A stretch of DNA of 64,000 nucleotides from Jaapia argillacea MUCL 33604. Its lineage: Eukaryota; Basidiomycota; Agaricomycetes; Jaapiales; Jaapiaceae. The stretch covers positions 872,869 to 936,868 of the forward strand of contig KL197716.1 of assembly GCA_000697665.1 (NCBI GenBank), read 5' to 3'. Made by a program: the position numbers and the translations under genes. This document shows positions 47,612 through 59,763 of this stretch, piece by piece. Numbering within the stretch: the first letter of the stretch is position 1; every line of letters begins with the position of its first letter. The notes beneath the pieces were generated by a model that did not search any database, was not told the DNA's origin, and worked only from the letters and a program-made list of their open reading frames with translations.

Positions 47612-47969
47612 TTAGTCTTTTCCCATGTTCTAACAAGCTTACTCTACAACTCGTCCTAATATGCTTATACAGATCGCCAAATGATCTGCCACCGACACCA
47701 CTATCCTTGAATCATACTCGTGTATTACCCCCGCAACTGTATCCTTAGTAATTCCTCAGAGCGCTAGTGATATGCCTCGATGTAATGTTTGACTTTTGTC
47801 CATGAAAATGAATGTCCTCACTTCCTGTTGACGATGCGACGGTCCGAACCGGTGCGTGATCGAGAAGGCCAATGAAGCCTCGGAAGCAACCTTGCAAGAC
47901 GTCAATCTTCCTTCACCGTCCAAACGTCTACAGTAACGACCTCGAGGACTCGAGGAAGGGTTCCCTGCG
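47612..47969. other. intergenic
   Basis: 358 bp of 3'UTR of the C2H2 gene and the promoter of the CIA30 gene. No other feature is seen. Confidence 0.5.
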
Positions 47970-48899
47970 ATGTCTTTATCACGATGGTCGCTATACCTCA
48001 ACAGAAGTGCTCAGGTCCTCCGAGACAACACCTCAAAAGGTATGTTCATCTGAACCCCCCCCCTCGAACTCACCTCATCTTCACCCCGCCATCATTCAGT
48101 TCTTCGAATGTCGGGGACAGACGACCCCATCCGAACACCTCTTACACTCTTCCGCTTCAATACCGCGGCGGATATCCAACAATGCGCTCTCGGGTGTGAC
48201 GCGGATATTGGAGGTTCATCCACTACAAATCTCGAATTGGACGAGAAGCAATTATGTGACGGACAACCTACCGCTAAGTTTTTGGGAAATATGAGCTTGG
48301 CTGTGAAAAAGGAACTGGAAGGAAGGATCAGGGGAGGGTACGCAGGTTTTCGGAACAAGGTTCGTCTCGACGTGCCCGTCTCTATATCCTTCCAAACCCA
48401 TTTGCTCACCGCTGTCTCCATTCGTGATGTTGTGAACGAAAGTAGAACCGACCTACATTATTTGGCGAGATTGTTGAAGACGTGACTTTTCACCGATACT
48501 TGGCGCTCCGTGCCCGTGTCGCTGGTCATCCTCGAACGCGAAATTCGTACTACGTTAACATTCAAACGGATGGGCCCATTACCACCGATCTGTGGCAGCA
48601 TCGGCTGTATTTTGGGAGGAACGATGGTAGTTGGGAGGATCTTTATGTGAGCTGTCCAGTTATATCCCAAAGATTTCTGATAACTCAACTTCCCGTAGAT
48701 TCCATTCGAGGACTTTGTCCTGACGAACGCAGGGGAAGTTGCTCCCAACCAAATTTCGATGCTCCGACATCGCATTCGAACAGTTGGCATCTCAATACTG
48801 GGAGGAAATACCGGTGTCGAGGGACCTTACGAGCTTAATGTTGACTCCATTCGAGCGGTGAACCAGGAGGATGTCGCTAGTACGACACCAAGTGTGTAA
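47970..48899 (+). CDS. CIA30: complex I intermediate-associated protein 30 (NDUFAF1 family)
   Basis: A chaperone for assembly of mitochondrial NADH:ubiquinone oxidoreductase. Exons 47970-48039, 48100-48359, 48446-48646 and 48699-48899 give 243 residues. The CIA30 fold, a galactose-binding-like beta sandwich, is seen from residue ~35. Markers are TPLTLFRFNTAADIQQCALG, AKFLGNMSLAVKKE, GGYAGFRNK, YLALRARV, YYVNIQTDGPI, LWQHRLYF, WEDLYIPFEDFVLT, ISMLRHRIRTVGISILG and VEGPYELNVDSIRA. The N-terminus (MSLSRWSLYLNRSAQVLRD) is basic and amphipathic, fitting a mitochondrial presequence. The length is shorter than human NDUFAF1 (327 residues) but normal for fungi. The presence of this gene implies a functional complex I. 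Confidence 0.93.
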
Positions 48900-49417
48900 C
48901 GTTCTACTTTACTCTGTTCGACGGCTGGCCTTATCGCTGTTGTTTTCACAGCAAGCCTACCGTCAGACGGCACGAGATGGGAACGGAAGCCTGTGTAACA
49001 TATTCCTTGGTTCTTTTCCTCATTTATTGTCTTTACTATCACCATGGAGATGCAGTGTACGGATTTAATCCTCGTCCCTATCTCTATTACTGCCACTTCC
49101 TGCTCCTCCTATGATTCCGGTGTGCAACCCGGTTTGTAACGAGTTTCAAGGGCCTCTTCGCAACACGTATGAACATCTATTACTCGCCCCAGCTCCAGTC
49201 GATTCCATGAATTCGCCACACACCCTCGGGATATATTGGCTTCGCCGTCAATTAAGAATTAGTCGTCTGTGCCCGTAGGTATTCCTTTGGCGTCAGTTCG
49301 AATGGAATCTGATGCGAACACAGGCGTGAGGACAGAAAAACGAGCAGTACACGTCGGCTCACTTGAAGAAGTTGACAAATCCATGCCATAGGTTAAGGTG
49401 AAGGTTGCGCATTGTCC
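48900..49417. other. 3' region between convergent genes
   Basis: 518 bp between the CIA30 gene and the minus-strand F-box-like gene. T/C-rich, with no gene recognised. Confidence 0.5.
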
Positions 49418-50468
49418 TTAGACCACAGGTGTCTCGTCCCAGCATCCCAAGCCTCCTCCTATTCTGGATAGCCAGAACCGATTCGCATCATCAATACTCC
49501 CATCAACATCCAAGCTGCACGAGAGGGGTTTCATGAAAACCACACCAGGCAACCCTGGTGCAAAATACATCAGATCTTCAAAATCCCGGATGTACATCAT
49601 TGCGGTGTATCCAACGGGAGGGAAATCTGGTTGCCTGGGCTGAACAAGAATACGTTCGAGTTCCGTAGGAAGTGGGTATGATGCGCTGAGTCTGCATATT
49701 GCAGAGAGGATGTATTGGGTCCCTCTACGATATTCGAGACCGGAGAGTCGAAGGTGAGTTAGGGATGGGGAGAGGGTGATGAAGAAAATTACTTCAGTTG
49801 GATCAAAGTGAGAACCGGCGAGATGTAGGCGTTTGAGGGAAGGGAGTGAGGGAGGGGGAGGTGGATCGGTTTCGAGCGAAGCTTCGCGTCCTTCCCTTGT
49901 GCCATAGAGATGTAGTTCCACAAGGGCACCCAGATGGAGATCTGATGGCAAAGGAATTTGCCAGGGATCTGGCATCACGATAGTGAGAATCTCCACGGAA
50001 TTCGAAACCTGGAGCAATATGCGCCTCATATCACGTCGGAAACGCGCCCTCTCCGCGGATTTGCGTTTTGCTTCGAAATCTGCAGGCCATTTAGACGTGT
50101 TTTGCACCTTTGTTGTGGGACGTACAGTTGTTGGAAGTCCCAGGTAAGTTAGAGATCATCTCTCTTATTCTCCGCTTCCAATGTCGAGGGGCCGGTGGCG
50201 CAACAGGTTCTCGGGTGTGGTAGTGCGCCATGAACAAGTATTGAACATTTTTCAGTTCGGGGGGCGTGGTTTCTAGAATGGAGGCGAAGCCATCCATTTG
50301 CTTAAAGCCCACTACGGCCACAGATTGGAACTTGAATGGCTTTGAGACGTGGTGAATGTACCGCGAGACGAGTGAGAGCGATCTCCCGGTGAACCCGCCG
50401 TCTAGACATGCAAGGCGGCAGATGATGGACCAAATTTCAGGAGGGCATTGGGTCTGGTTGGCTACCAT
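49418..50468 (-). CDS. F-box-like basidiomycete protein
   Basis: Exons 50468-50126 and 50079-49418 give 334 residues. The N-terminus MVANQTQCPPEIWSIICRL, continuing to SLSLVSRYIHHVSKPFKFQ, fits the F-box-like pattern typical of Agaricomycetes: P-x-E-[IL]-W, then the S-L-x-x-V-[SC] helix. The middle has a leucine-rich-repeat-like cadence (LHLGALVELHLYG, LPSLKRLHLAGSHF, SPSLTHLRLSGLEY). F-box proteins are substrate adaptors of SCF ubiquitin ligases; the substrate is unknown. An alternative upstream ATG at 50615 would add 49 residues, but the chosen start places the F-box right at the N-terminus, as usual. This family is large and fast-evolving in mushrooms. Confidence 0.78.
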
Positions 50469-51090
50469 GAAGCAGGAGATCGAATCAGGGGGGAGCGAAA
50501 GTTCTGAAGATGGGGATAAATTTCTGGTCTTGACGATTCCAACTTCAACTTTGAAATGAGCGTGGTGCCGTGGCTTGGGCTGGAAGTTCAGGGTCTCGCT
50601 TCTACCCACCATCATCTGCTACAGCTGCTGTTGAACCTACTGAGTTTTGGACCATGTGCAACCCCCCTCCTACGTGGAGTAGCAATGCAACAGGAGATCT
50701 TTCAGTGGATGGATCATGAGGGGTTTTGCTGTGTCCTAATGAGCACGTTCGTCGAAAGATAACGCCAAGCCTGTTTATATCCCACCTTAGCCCCCAGTCT
50801 TGACGTTTACGATAGAATAGCCAGCGTTCATCACTGGGGGGCCCTAGAACTCTAACCAAAATCACCTAGTACAAGACCTTACAAGACAAGGTACGCGTCT
50901 GCCATCCACCCATTCAATTTCCCCTCGTGCATGCTCAGAACCCGTTACTAGTTACATTCAAAAGTGCTGTGTTTAAAGTTCCATCTCTCGTACTTCGTCC
51001 AAACTTCATAAGGATGAAAAGAGGTACCCTTGTCTAAATTGCTCTAGAGCCTGCTTTTGCATCCCTCGACTGCACGCACGACTGTCCACC
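50469..51090. promoter_or_regulatory. divergent promoter region between the F-box-like and phosphatase genes
   Basis: 622 bp between divergent starts. No clear TATA box or known phosphate-response element could be assigned with confidence. Confidence 0.4.
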
Positions 51091-52820
51091 ATGCGGGCCT
51101 TGAACTCGCTTGTTTTGGCGGTTGGTCTCATCCTCCCATACCTCGCTATAGTGGCTAGTGCTCTTCCTTCGGTTCCACACATCGTCCTACCGGATAATTC
51201 ATGGGAGCCATTCCAAGTCCGTCTCGCGTACGCTGGAAGCACGGGGATGCACGTTAGCTGGAACACCTACTATCCCCTAGAGGAGCCCACCGTCCTCTAC
51301 GGGTTCTTCCCCAATGCCCTTCACTTTTCAGCGTCCTCAACTACGTCGGTTACCTACCCAACCTCCCTCACTTTCAACAATCACGTCAAGATCACTGGAC
51401 TTGAACCTGATACGGTTTATTATTATCGATTGGTTGGTAGTCAGGAGGGAGAAATATTATCGTTTAGGACTGGGAGAGTTGCTGGGGATAAGACTCCGTA
51501 TTCTATTGCTGTTGTTGTGGATTTGGGATTGATTGGGCCGCAAGGGTTGAGTACGAGTGTTGGGAATGGCGCGGCTAATCCGTTGAAGCCTGGTGAGACG
51601 ACGACAATCGAATCACTTTTGGATAATGGAGATTGGGATTTCTTGTGGCATCGTGAGTTGTGGTTTCTTTTGATAATAAGTGCTTTGAGCTCATATTTAT
51701 GGCTGTGATCATAGCTGGTGACATCGCCTACGCGGATTATTGGTTGAGGGAAGAGATTCAAGGGTTCCTCCCAAATACGACTATCAAAGAAGGTTATCGA
51801 GTATACGAGTCGCTGCTCAACCAGTTTTATGACGAGATGAGTGTCATCACCTCCATCAAGCCGTGGATGGTTGGACCGGGAAATCACGAGTCTAATTGTG
51901 AGCCTCCTGTCTTCCTCTTCGAAGTCAGAGTTAACAGGGACATCGTGCTAGGTGACAACGGCGCAGCTGTAGACCCTGTATGTCATACTCTACCATCCGT
52001 GATCATTATTCGTGCTCACCCTCAAATACTTAGGCTCACAACATCACATATAACGTGACCATCTGCATGCCAGGCCAAACGAACTTTACGGGGTTCAAAC
52101 ATCACTTCCGAATGCCCTCTGAAGAATCAGGCGGTTTGGGGAACTTTTGGTACTCGTTTGATCACGGGATGGTGCATTACGTTCAATTCAATACTGAGAC
52201 GGATTTGGGACGTGGGTTGGTGGGACCTGATGAGGTGAATGGAACGGACGGTGAGTATTCGGGACCGTTTGGTGAGTGGAGGGATGAACAGATTGAGTGG
52301 TTGGAGAAGGATTTGATGAGTGTGGATCGGAGGAAGACGCCTTGGGTCGTCGCTGGTAAGGATTCTCTTCTGATTGACGGGATTGTGCAAATGGTTGAGG
52401 TTTCATCTTCCAGCTGGTCATCGCCCTTGGTATGTCAGCGCCCCGATTTGCGTCCCTTGTCAACGGGCATTCGAACCCCTCTTCACCAAATACTCTGTGG
52501 ATCTCGTCCTGAGCGGGCACAACCACCTCTACGAACGTGTGGCTCCCATGGCGAATAACATCAGCGATCCCAAGGAACTGAACAACCCGAGTTTTCCTTG
52601 GTACATTACCAATGGGGCTGCGGGACATTACGATGGCTTGGGTGCGTTTACGTTGCCTATGAAAGGGTACTCGAGAGAGGGGTTTAATACGAGTTATGGG
52701 TGGAGTCGGTTGGTTTTTCATAATTGTAGTCATTTGGCGCATGAGTTTGTGGCGAGTGGGAATGGGAGTGTGTTGGATAGGGCGACTTTGTTCAAGGGTA
52801 GAGAATGCGCCGGTGGATAA
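51091..52820 (+). CDS. secreted purple acid phosphatase (metallophosphoesterase)
   Basis: Hydrolyses phosphate monoesters at a dinuclear Fe-Zn/Mn centre; probably an extracellular phosphate-scavenging enzyme. Exons 51091-51652, 51715-51897, 51952-51977, 52034-52355 and 52414-52820 give 499 residues. A signal peptide (MRALNSLVLAVGLILPYLA) is followed by a fibronectin-like N-terminal domain (VRLAYAGSTGMHVSWNTY, VKITGLEPDTVYYYRLVG). The five metal-ligand blocks are VVVDLGLIG, HPGDIAYADYW, GPGNHE, AGHRPWY and SGHNHLYER. The first block lacks the usual Gly before Asp but keeps the Asp. Several N-x-S/T sites fit secretion. The 26-nt third exon carries CDNGAAVDP. The size and order match fungal acid phosphatases of this class. 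Confidence 0.95.
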
Positions 52821-53332
52821 GATTTGATCTGTTGAGTGGCACAGGAGGGTTGAACGATAATCCAAAAACCACTATGTAGTACTCTTCGTTCTCATTCTCA
52901 TTCTCATCCTCTTCCACAATCCCAATCATTTCTGTGAATATTCTACGCCAAAGACGACTCACGAGGCTGAAACGCCGAACGTCGGGCCGGCAGTATGTAG
53001 AGTCTAAATCCCGACGCGGCGGGGATCGCCTTGACTCACACCAACGTACCCATGACCTGATATGTTGACTCGGCCCAGCGCCCGTCACGCTCGCCCTTTC
53101 TCAGTGGTTCGCTCGTCGCTGGATACAGTCACGTTGTGCGGAAGTTCCTGAGGTGTGTCCCATTTCTTTTCCCCGTTTAGAATAGCGGCAGCGTCCAGGG
53201 ATCTTGGCAGGCCCGCAGGGATACTTACTTAAACGTTATGTCTGCTCAGAAAACTACTTGCTGTCCAGGTGTGCTCGAACACTCATTCTTGTTTCAACCA
53301 TCCACGACTCAGCTCACCCACATATGCATACG
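52821..53332. other. intergenic, promoter of the DUF4246 gene
   Basis: Contains a CATTCTCATTCTCATCCTC-like simple run (~52,892-52,912) in the phosphatase 3' region. No gene is seen. Confidence 0.5.
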
Positions 53333-55236
53333 ATGGCTGGGCAACCTATCAACGACTTCGGCTTCTTCACACCGAAGGAGTACCTCCCCAAGAATGTGGA
53401 GTTCCCCTCGCCCTTCATGCCTATCAATAACTTGGACTTCCTCACATTGAAGGAGTTCCGACTACGAGCCCTGACCTCCCAGATCCTTGAGAAACCAAAT
53501 TGGTGGCAAAAGGTTCACGATGGGACTATCGTGGCCAAATGGCGCAAGGAGTTCATCGACCAAGATTCAGAGATGGTCAAGGAAATGTGGAGAGTCAGGA
53601 CTCAGGAGGAGATCGACGCAGCGTTCGACGAGGTTGGCGATGACGGCAGATTCAACTGGCCAGAGTTTCGAAAGAAACGATGGCCGAGGGACCCACTCAA
53701 AGAGTTAGAGTTGGATTATGTCTTCGATAATCTGAGGTGGTTGGCCGAGCAAAGGGATGCCAACACCGGGATAGAGGTACGACGCTCGCCACCCACTCTC
53801 CCTTTAAAAACAACTGACGATTCCACGGATTCTGGTAGGCCACTGGGATCGATAGAGTCTACCAATCCCTCGAACTTATCCCTTCGAACCTCAAAGTCGC
53901 TCTCATCAGTGGAGCCTCAGCTCTCGAATCGGTCCCCGAAGCAGAAAAGGATTGGCACCCGGGTACCAACAATCAAGTCCTTGATCTCGTCCATCCATCT
54001 CTCTTCTGCTTCCGCTTTGGGAAGTCCCTTGTCAAGAAAGACGATGGGATGTTATACGTCCCAACCGAGCAGGAATACATGGAGCAACGACCCGACATCA
54101 AGCCCGGCTGGGGCCGCTTTTTGCCGGTTTCGACGCAACACCAATGGCTCCCCACCGACTTCGACGTATCATTGACGGGTGTGGTCACCTCTCTTGGGTA
54201 CATCAACAATCTCCATCCCGATCTACACAAACCTCTCGCTACGACGATCACTTCCATCCTCCAATGCTTCATCCCTCTGTGGGATCGCGTCCTCTCTGCG
54301 ACCCTTAGCCCGGAGCGTCTAGTCATCAGACCAGATCCATACGGTTGGTACTCCCACCTCAGCGGCCAGGAACCGGACTACGACGATTACAAAAATAGCA
54401 ATGGAATTCACGATCACCAAGCATACCGGCTTGCTTACGATAAATATATGCACGAAGAGAAGTGGCCACTCATCCCAGATCCTCCCCCCTTTGCTCCGCC
54501 TCCCGTCGAGGGCGAAGTCCAATTCACGTTGAAAGGCCGCAAGATTCAGGTCATCATTAAGATGGCCAATATCTTATTGACTCCCGAGAACCCAAAATAC
54601 GAAGGTGGTTCGTGGCACGTTGAAGGCATGGAGAACGAGCGAATCGTTTCGACTGGTTTATACTACTACCATTCTTCCAACATATCAGAGTCGAAATTGG
54701 GCTTCCGTAATGCCGTCGGGGATGGTGATATGGGAATGGACATTCCGTATGAACAAAGTGACAACCAGGGCTACTTGGCTGCGTATGGCATCGATGGTAA
54801 CCGCGGTTTCTTGAACCAGGAGCTTGGGACCGTCGTCACAAAGGAGGACAAGTGTCTCGCCTTCCCCAACATTTACCAACATCGAGTCGCGCCATTCGAG
54901 TTGGTCGATCCCACCAAACCTGGTGTTCGAAAGATCCTCTGCTTCTTCCTCGTCGACCCCACCATAACAATCCTCTCGACTTCCAAAGTACCTCCTCAAC
55001 AACACGAATGGTATTTCCGGGAAATCGGAAAAGCTCCTTCCCTCACCGGGCTGCCTTTGGAATTGTTTGACATGATCACTGACAAGTTGGTTGGAGAAAC
55101 TGATGGAAGGGGTGGGATCATCACGATGGAGCAGGCGAAGGAAGAGAGGCAGAAGTTGATGGTCGAAAGGGCTGACTTTAGGGTGGAGCATAATAAGAAG
55201 GTATTCGAGATGGAATTCAACATGTGTGAACATTAG
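53333..55236 (+). CDS. DUF4246 family protein
   Basis: Exons 53333-53776 and 53839-55236 give 613 residues. The fungal DUF4246 family is large and uncharacterised; its C-terminal half has been suggested to relate to 2-oxoglutarate/Fe(II) oxygenases. Landmarks are LTLKEFRLRALTSQILEKP near the N-terminus, PNWWQKVHD, RDPLKELELDYVFDNL, QWLPTDFDVS, GYINNLHP, KIQVIIKMANILLTPENP, GGSWHVEGMENERIV, TGLYYYHSSNI, FPNIYQHRVAPFEL and KILCFFLVDP. HVEGMENE and YQHRV contain His/Glu residues placed as possible metal ligands (H-x-E…H), which is inference. There is no signal peptide. A longer in-frame ATG at 53204 exists but its extension is not protein-like. Confidence 0.9.
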
Positions 55237-55752
55237 ACTAGTCGACTGCGAATTCATCTCGCGATCGCTTTGTCTCCAGTCCGGACACTGGGAGGCATCA
55301 ATGTACATAGAATGAATCAATGACATCTCGATGCTTCTCAACATGGATGACCCTCAGAGCAGAAATACGTCGTCAACAAATCAATCGTTTATGGAAGTAG
55401 AAAGATGATGATGTAGAGCCTCTCCATGTCTTAATGCTTCTGGACGACGGATAGGACTGCACACGACTCTGTGGGCGTCGTATATGCTGTGGAGATGTAT
55501 GTTACTCCAGTATTTCGCATGTGTGGATGATAAGTGTAACTCATTCTACAGTACATGTATCGTATTGAATAGCAAACTAAATATAGGACCTTAGGTGTTA
55601 TAAATACTAATTCAGGCACAGTAATATGCTTGTGGCTGTGTCGATATCTCGGTGGCTGTGTTCTCAATATAGTTGCACAGCTTCCCGATCGAGACGCACA
55701 GCTCAGCAACGACTTTCACTTTCACTTTCATTGTTCACTCATCGACTCCAAC
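55237..55752. other. intergenic, metacaspase promoter
   Basis: 516 bp, A/T-richer than the flanking genes. No coding sequence. A short CTTTCACTTTCACTTTC-type run at 55,713-55,729 lies just upstream of the metacaspase ATG. Confidence 0.5.
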
Positions 55753-58700
55753 ATGTGGAATAACCAGAACAGCAGCTATCCAGGCCAGTACAACAACCAG
55801 TACCAGCCTCCGTCAGGTCCTCCAGGCGGTCAAGGGCCTCCTTCTTTCCCTTCGTGAGTCGTCTTCCCCGGAGTCTCGCGGCCGTACTGAGTGGACCTCA
55901 ACGGCTTCGTAGGTTCCCGTCTGCGTAAGTTCCTCGACTGGTCAGAGGGAAGCTTATTTTACTTATCATCCGTACCGTGTGCAGCCCCGGTGGGTTCGGT
56001 CAACCAAGTTACAATGCAGGAAGTCCCGGTCCGGGAGGATACAACCCTGCGTACAACTCCCCACAAGGGCCGCCTCCCCCATCTGGGCAAGTCCTCCCTT
56101 CTTCACTCCTGACCTCGCTACCTCACTAACATCAAAGCCTACTTTACTTGCAGTTACGGATCGTCGCCATCAGGGTACGCACTACAAGCACAGTGGCACC
56201 GCCACTCTGACTCACCACTGACGATCGTCATAGATACCCACCACCAGCAGGTCCTCCTCCCTTTAGCACCTATCCTGGCCAACAAGCCCATAATCAACAC
56301 AATCGGCCACAAGGAGGAGGATATCCACCTCCCCCTGGTCCCCCCAGTGCCGGCTTCCCCAGTCCCCCACCGGGTGCAGCGGGAGGCTTCCCAGGCGCCC
56401 AATCGCAGAGTCCGGGATTTCCCGGCGCATCTTCTCCTGCTGGGGGATTCCCGACTGCAACGCAAGGCGGCGGGTATCTGAACACAAAGCCATCGTCTTA
56501 CGGCCCTCCTTCTGGCCCACCCCCTTCATCTCCATACGGTGCGCCTCCAGGTCCACCCCCTTCCTCTCCATATGGAGCCCCTCCTGGTCCTCCCCCTTCC
56601 TCTCCATATGGCGCCCCACCTGGTCCGCCGCCCAATCAATCTCAATCGAGCTATGGGGCTCCCTCTGGCCCTCCACCCCCGTACGTCGTGCTTCTTTCCT
56701 TTGTTATTTTTTATTGCCGATTTGGGGTTGGAGATGTATTTTATTGATGAGGTGGATATCTTTGGTTTAGGGTTCCGGCGAATAAGCCCTACCAAGCTCC
56801 CGGATCTGGGTATCAGGGTGGGGGAGGGTATGGAGGAGGTGGTGTCGGAGGAGGTTATCAGGCTCCCAGTACGTTTTTGTCCCCATCGTCACATTTGACA
56901 GCCGAGTTTTGACGTTCATTTCCTCCCCTTGCACAGGCGGCCCACCACCACGCCCACCAACCCAACAACAAACATACGGTCCTCAATTCGAGAATACGAG
57001 AACTCATGAAGTGCAACAGCCGTTTTTCCAGTATTCCCAATGTAATGGGAAGAGGAAAGCGCTTTGTGTGAGTGCTGATTTGGTTGTCTTTTGTCTTTTG
57101 TCTTCTGGATTTGGTGATCTGTTGCTTTGGGTGGGATGGTGTTGGGAGTGTTGCGGTGTGGACCTGTGGTTGTATGCGTTGGGTTGCACTTCTTCGAGCA
57201 GGGTGCAGGGTGTATGCGCTCTGTTGTTAAAGGCGTCGGCGAGTACGTTGCGTGGCTATATGCGTGGTCCTGTTCTATCCTGCATCGCACGCGTTCCGCT
57301 GCACCTTTTTCTAGGCATGTCTTATTGGACGATTGAGCAGCTTCTCTCTCACTTCCTCGTCTTCACTTGGTCGAACTGCAGTTTGACTTTCTAACACCCT
57401 ACATATTTTCGGTTGACAGATCGGGATAAACTATGTTGGACAAGATGCGGAATTGGCAGGTTGTATCAATGACGCTCATAACGTTAAGAAGTTCTTGTGC
57501 TGTGCGTCCTTTCCTTCTTCTATTTCTGCGTGTCCATCCGTTCCATATCGTTTCACTGCCTCTCACTGGTGTAATGATGAACACTGGCTAACCATAAGCC
57601 CTTGGTGAATGCAGCCCAATTCGGTTATAAAGAAGATGATATCGTCATGCTCACCGACGACGCTCCTAACGCCAGGCAGAAGCCCACTAGGGAGAATATG
57701 GTTCGTTTCCCTCCTTCTATGCCTTTCTCTCCCTTGGGTTTGTCTTTACTTGTATCTGTGTTGCTATTTTTGGCTTCACGTCGTCTCTAATATTGATCGT
57801 TGTATCCTCAAAACGCCAACGCTTACAACTTTCATTGCAGCTCACAGCCATGCAATGGCTTGTACAAGGTGCCGCGCCTAACGACGCGCTTTTCTTCCAT
57901 TGTACGTCCTTCTCCGTACCCAGTCTTCCTTGACGTCCTTGTCGTTGCCGAGCACTTGAGCTCTCCTTCCCCTCCACTATGGTTACTCGCTCACTGACTT
58001 GCCCTCCTCGCATAGATTCCGGCCATGGAGGTCAAACTAAAGATCTGGACGGAGACGAAGATGATGGGTTTGATGAAGGTGGGTTTCACTCGATACCCCT
58101 TAGCTTTGGCAATTTGACTTGACCGCTGACTTTTTCGTGGCGTGTTGGTAGTTATATATCCCGTGGATTACGAATCTGCAGGACATATTGTTGATGACGT
58201 ATAGCTTCCTTCATTCCTGCCCGCTCGATGGAGTACACACTAACGGCCCATGTAGGACATGCACGCGATTATGGTACGACCTCTCCCTCCTGGTTGTAGG
58301 TTGACTGCTATCTTCGACGTAAGTCGCGCTTCGTCCTTCTCCATGCATCTGGGTCTGAAACTAATTGGGTTTGATTTAGTCGTGCCACTCAGGCACGGCT
58401 CTTGGTGCGTTACTTACCTTCTTTCCCGCTTCGTGGATCTTACATTCCTAACCTTAACCTCGTTCCATCCAGACCTTCCCTACGTCGTAGGTCTTCCTCC
58501 TCCTCCCTCGTCTCCGGTTTTGACCTCCTTTTCCCCCTACAGTACTCTACGGAAGGTAAAATCAAGGAACCCAACTTAGCAGCTGAAGCTGGTCAAGGTC
58601 TCTTGTCGGCCGTTACATCTTACGCGAAGGGAGATAAAGGTGGAATGTTGAAGAGTGCGATGGGCCTGGTGAAACTTGCTACTGGCAGTCAGAAGAAGGC

Positions 58701-59304
58701 GGAGAATCTCACGAGGGCTACGAGGACTAGTCCTGCTGATTGTGTGAGTGGTTTGATTTGCGGGGTAGTGTTGTGTACACTGATCGGTTTGGCCCTTGGT
58801 TGTAGATTTCATTCAGTGGGTGTAAGGACTCTCAAACTAGTGCGGATACTGTGGAGGCTGGGAAAGCTACCGGTGCTATGTCTTTTGTACGTTCCCCATC
58901 AACTCTAGACTTTTATGAGTTATTAACGTCCCTGGTTATTTCAGGCGTTCATCTCTGCTCTGAGTAAGAACCTCGTTCTTTTGTTCCTAAGGTCGCTAGG
59001 AGAGCAAAGACAGCACACTGACCGCCGTTTTATTCTCCGTTCCCCTTGATAGGCCAGAACCCTCAGCAGAGTTATCAACAGCTCCTAGTCAATCTTCGGT
59101 TCGTCTTTCGGTAACTTTGCTCATGCGTGTGATGTACTGAGTTCCGTTACTGTTGCAGCGAGATCTTGAGGGGCAAATATAGTCAGAAACCACAACTTTC
59201 GGCCTCTCATCCCATTGTACGTCCTTCTCGCTTATCTGCTATACTCCAATGAATGCTTAGGTTTTCGTGCGGCGCAGGATACGAACCTCATGTTTGTCTG
59301 CTAA
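55753..59304 (+). CDS. MCA1: type I metacaspase with proline-rich prodomain
   Basis: A Ca-dependent cysteine protease cutting after Arg/Lys, linked to protein quality control and cell death. Twenty-one exons: 55753-55853, 55913-55924, 55985-56086, 56154-56174, 56234-56680, 56771-56868, 56937-57067, 57420-57501, 57615-57700, 57841-57901, 58016-58078, 58152-58198, 58256-58318, 58380-58404, 58473-58486, 58543-58743, 58806-58886, 58945-58963, 59053-59098, 59159-59216 and 59278-59304, giving 594 residues. The prodomain (~290 residues) is rich in Gly, Pro, Tyr and Gln. The p20 domain has KRKALCIGINYVGQDAELAG, the catalytic His in HYSGHGGQ and the catalytic Cys in DSCHSGTALDLPY. The p10 end has ISFSGCKDSQTSAD and QSYQQLLVNLRE. 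Intron 3 is GC-AG; exons 2 and 15 are 12 and 14 nt; intron 7 is 352 nt, far longer than the others. Confidence 0.96.
56514..56621 (+). repeat. three 36-bp coding repeats in the metacaspase prodomain
   Basis: Tandem units 56514-56549, 56550-56585 and 56586-56621 encode G-P-P-P-S-S-P-Y-G-A-P-P with only synonymous changes; a partial fourth unit follows. The pattern arises by in-frame slippage or unequal crossing-over, and prodomain length probably varies between strains. Confidence 0.8.
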
Positions 59305-59763
59305 ATTGGTTTCTGGAAATATCGTGATGTGCGTGGTTGGTGTTGAGAAGGTTATGTGTATGTTGGCGCGCGTCATGTGGCATTTCTTGAATTATCGGAC
59401 TTCTTTGTATGTAAAGGGACTGGGGCAGGTACGAACTGTGTGGGGTTGATGACTGGACTGGCGTTTTACATGCCATGTAGTTATGTATTTGTCGATGAAT
59501 GTCCTCGCAAATCACACTTGTCTACAACCCGTTGTCCATCAAATTTGCCCCCTCCATATGATCCAAAACCGATACCTGGTCACGATTTCGTTGTGCAACG
59601 ACGTCCCTTCTGAGCATATAAACGCTTCACTCTTGATTAACTGCAGTAAAGAAGTATTCTGGGTCTCTCACACATAATTAGCCCTTCGATTCGTCATCCT
59701 GTATCACCAACCACATGATCGTACAAATACAGCTGGACAGTACCAAATCGCGCTACGACAGCC
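59305..59763. other. 3' region between convergent genes
   Basis: 459 bp between the metacaspase stop and the stop of the minus-strand 555-residue gene. No feature is seen. Confidence 0.5.

Noticed and set aside
56909-57394. 161-codon open frame running from the metacaspase exon into intron 7
   Set aside because: After 57067 the translation is Leu/Cys/Trp-rich and unlike the family, and splicing to 57420 restores the exact metacaspase sequence.
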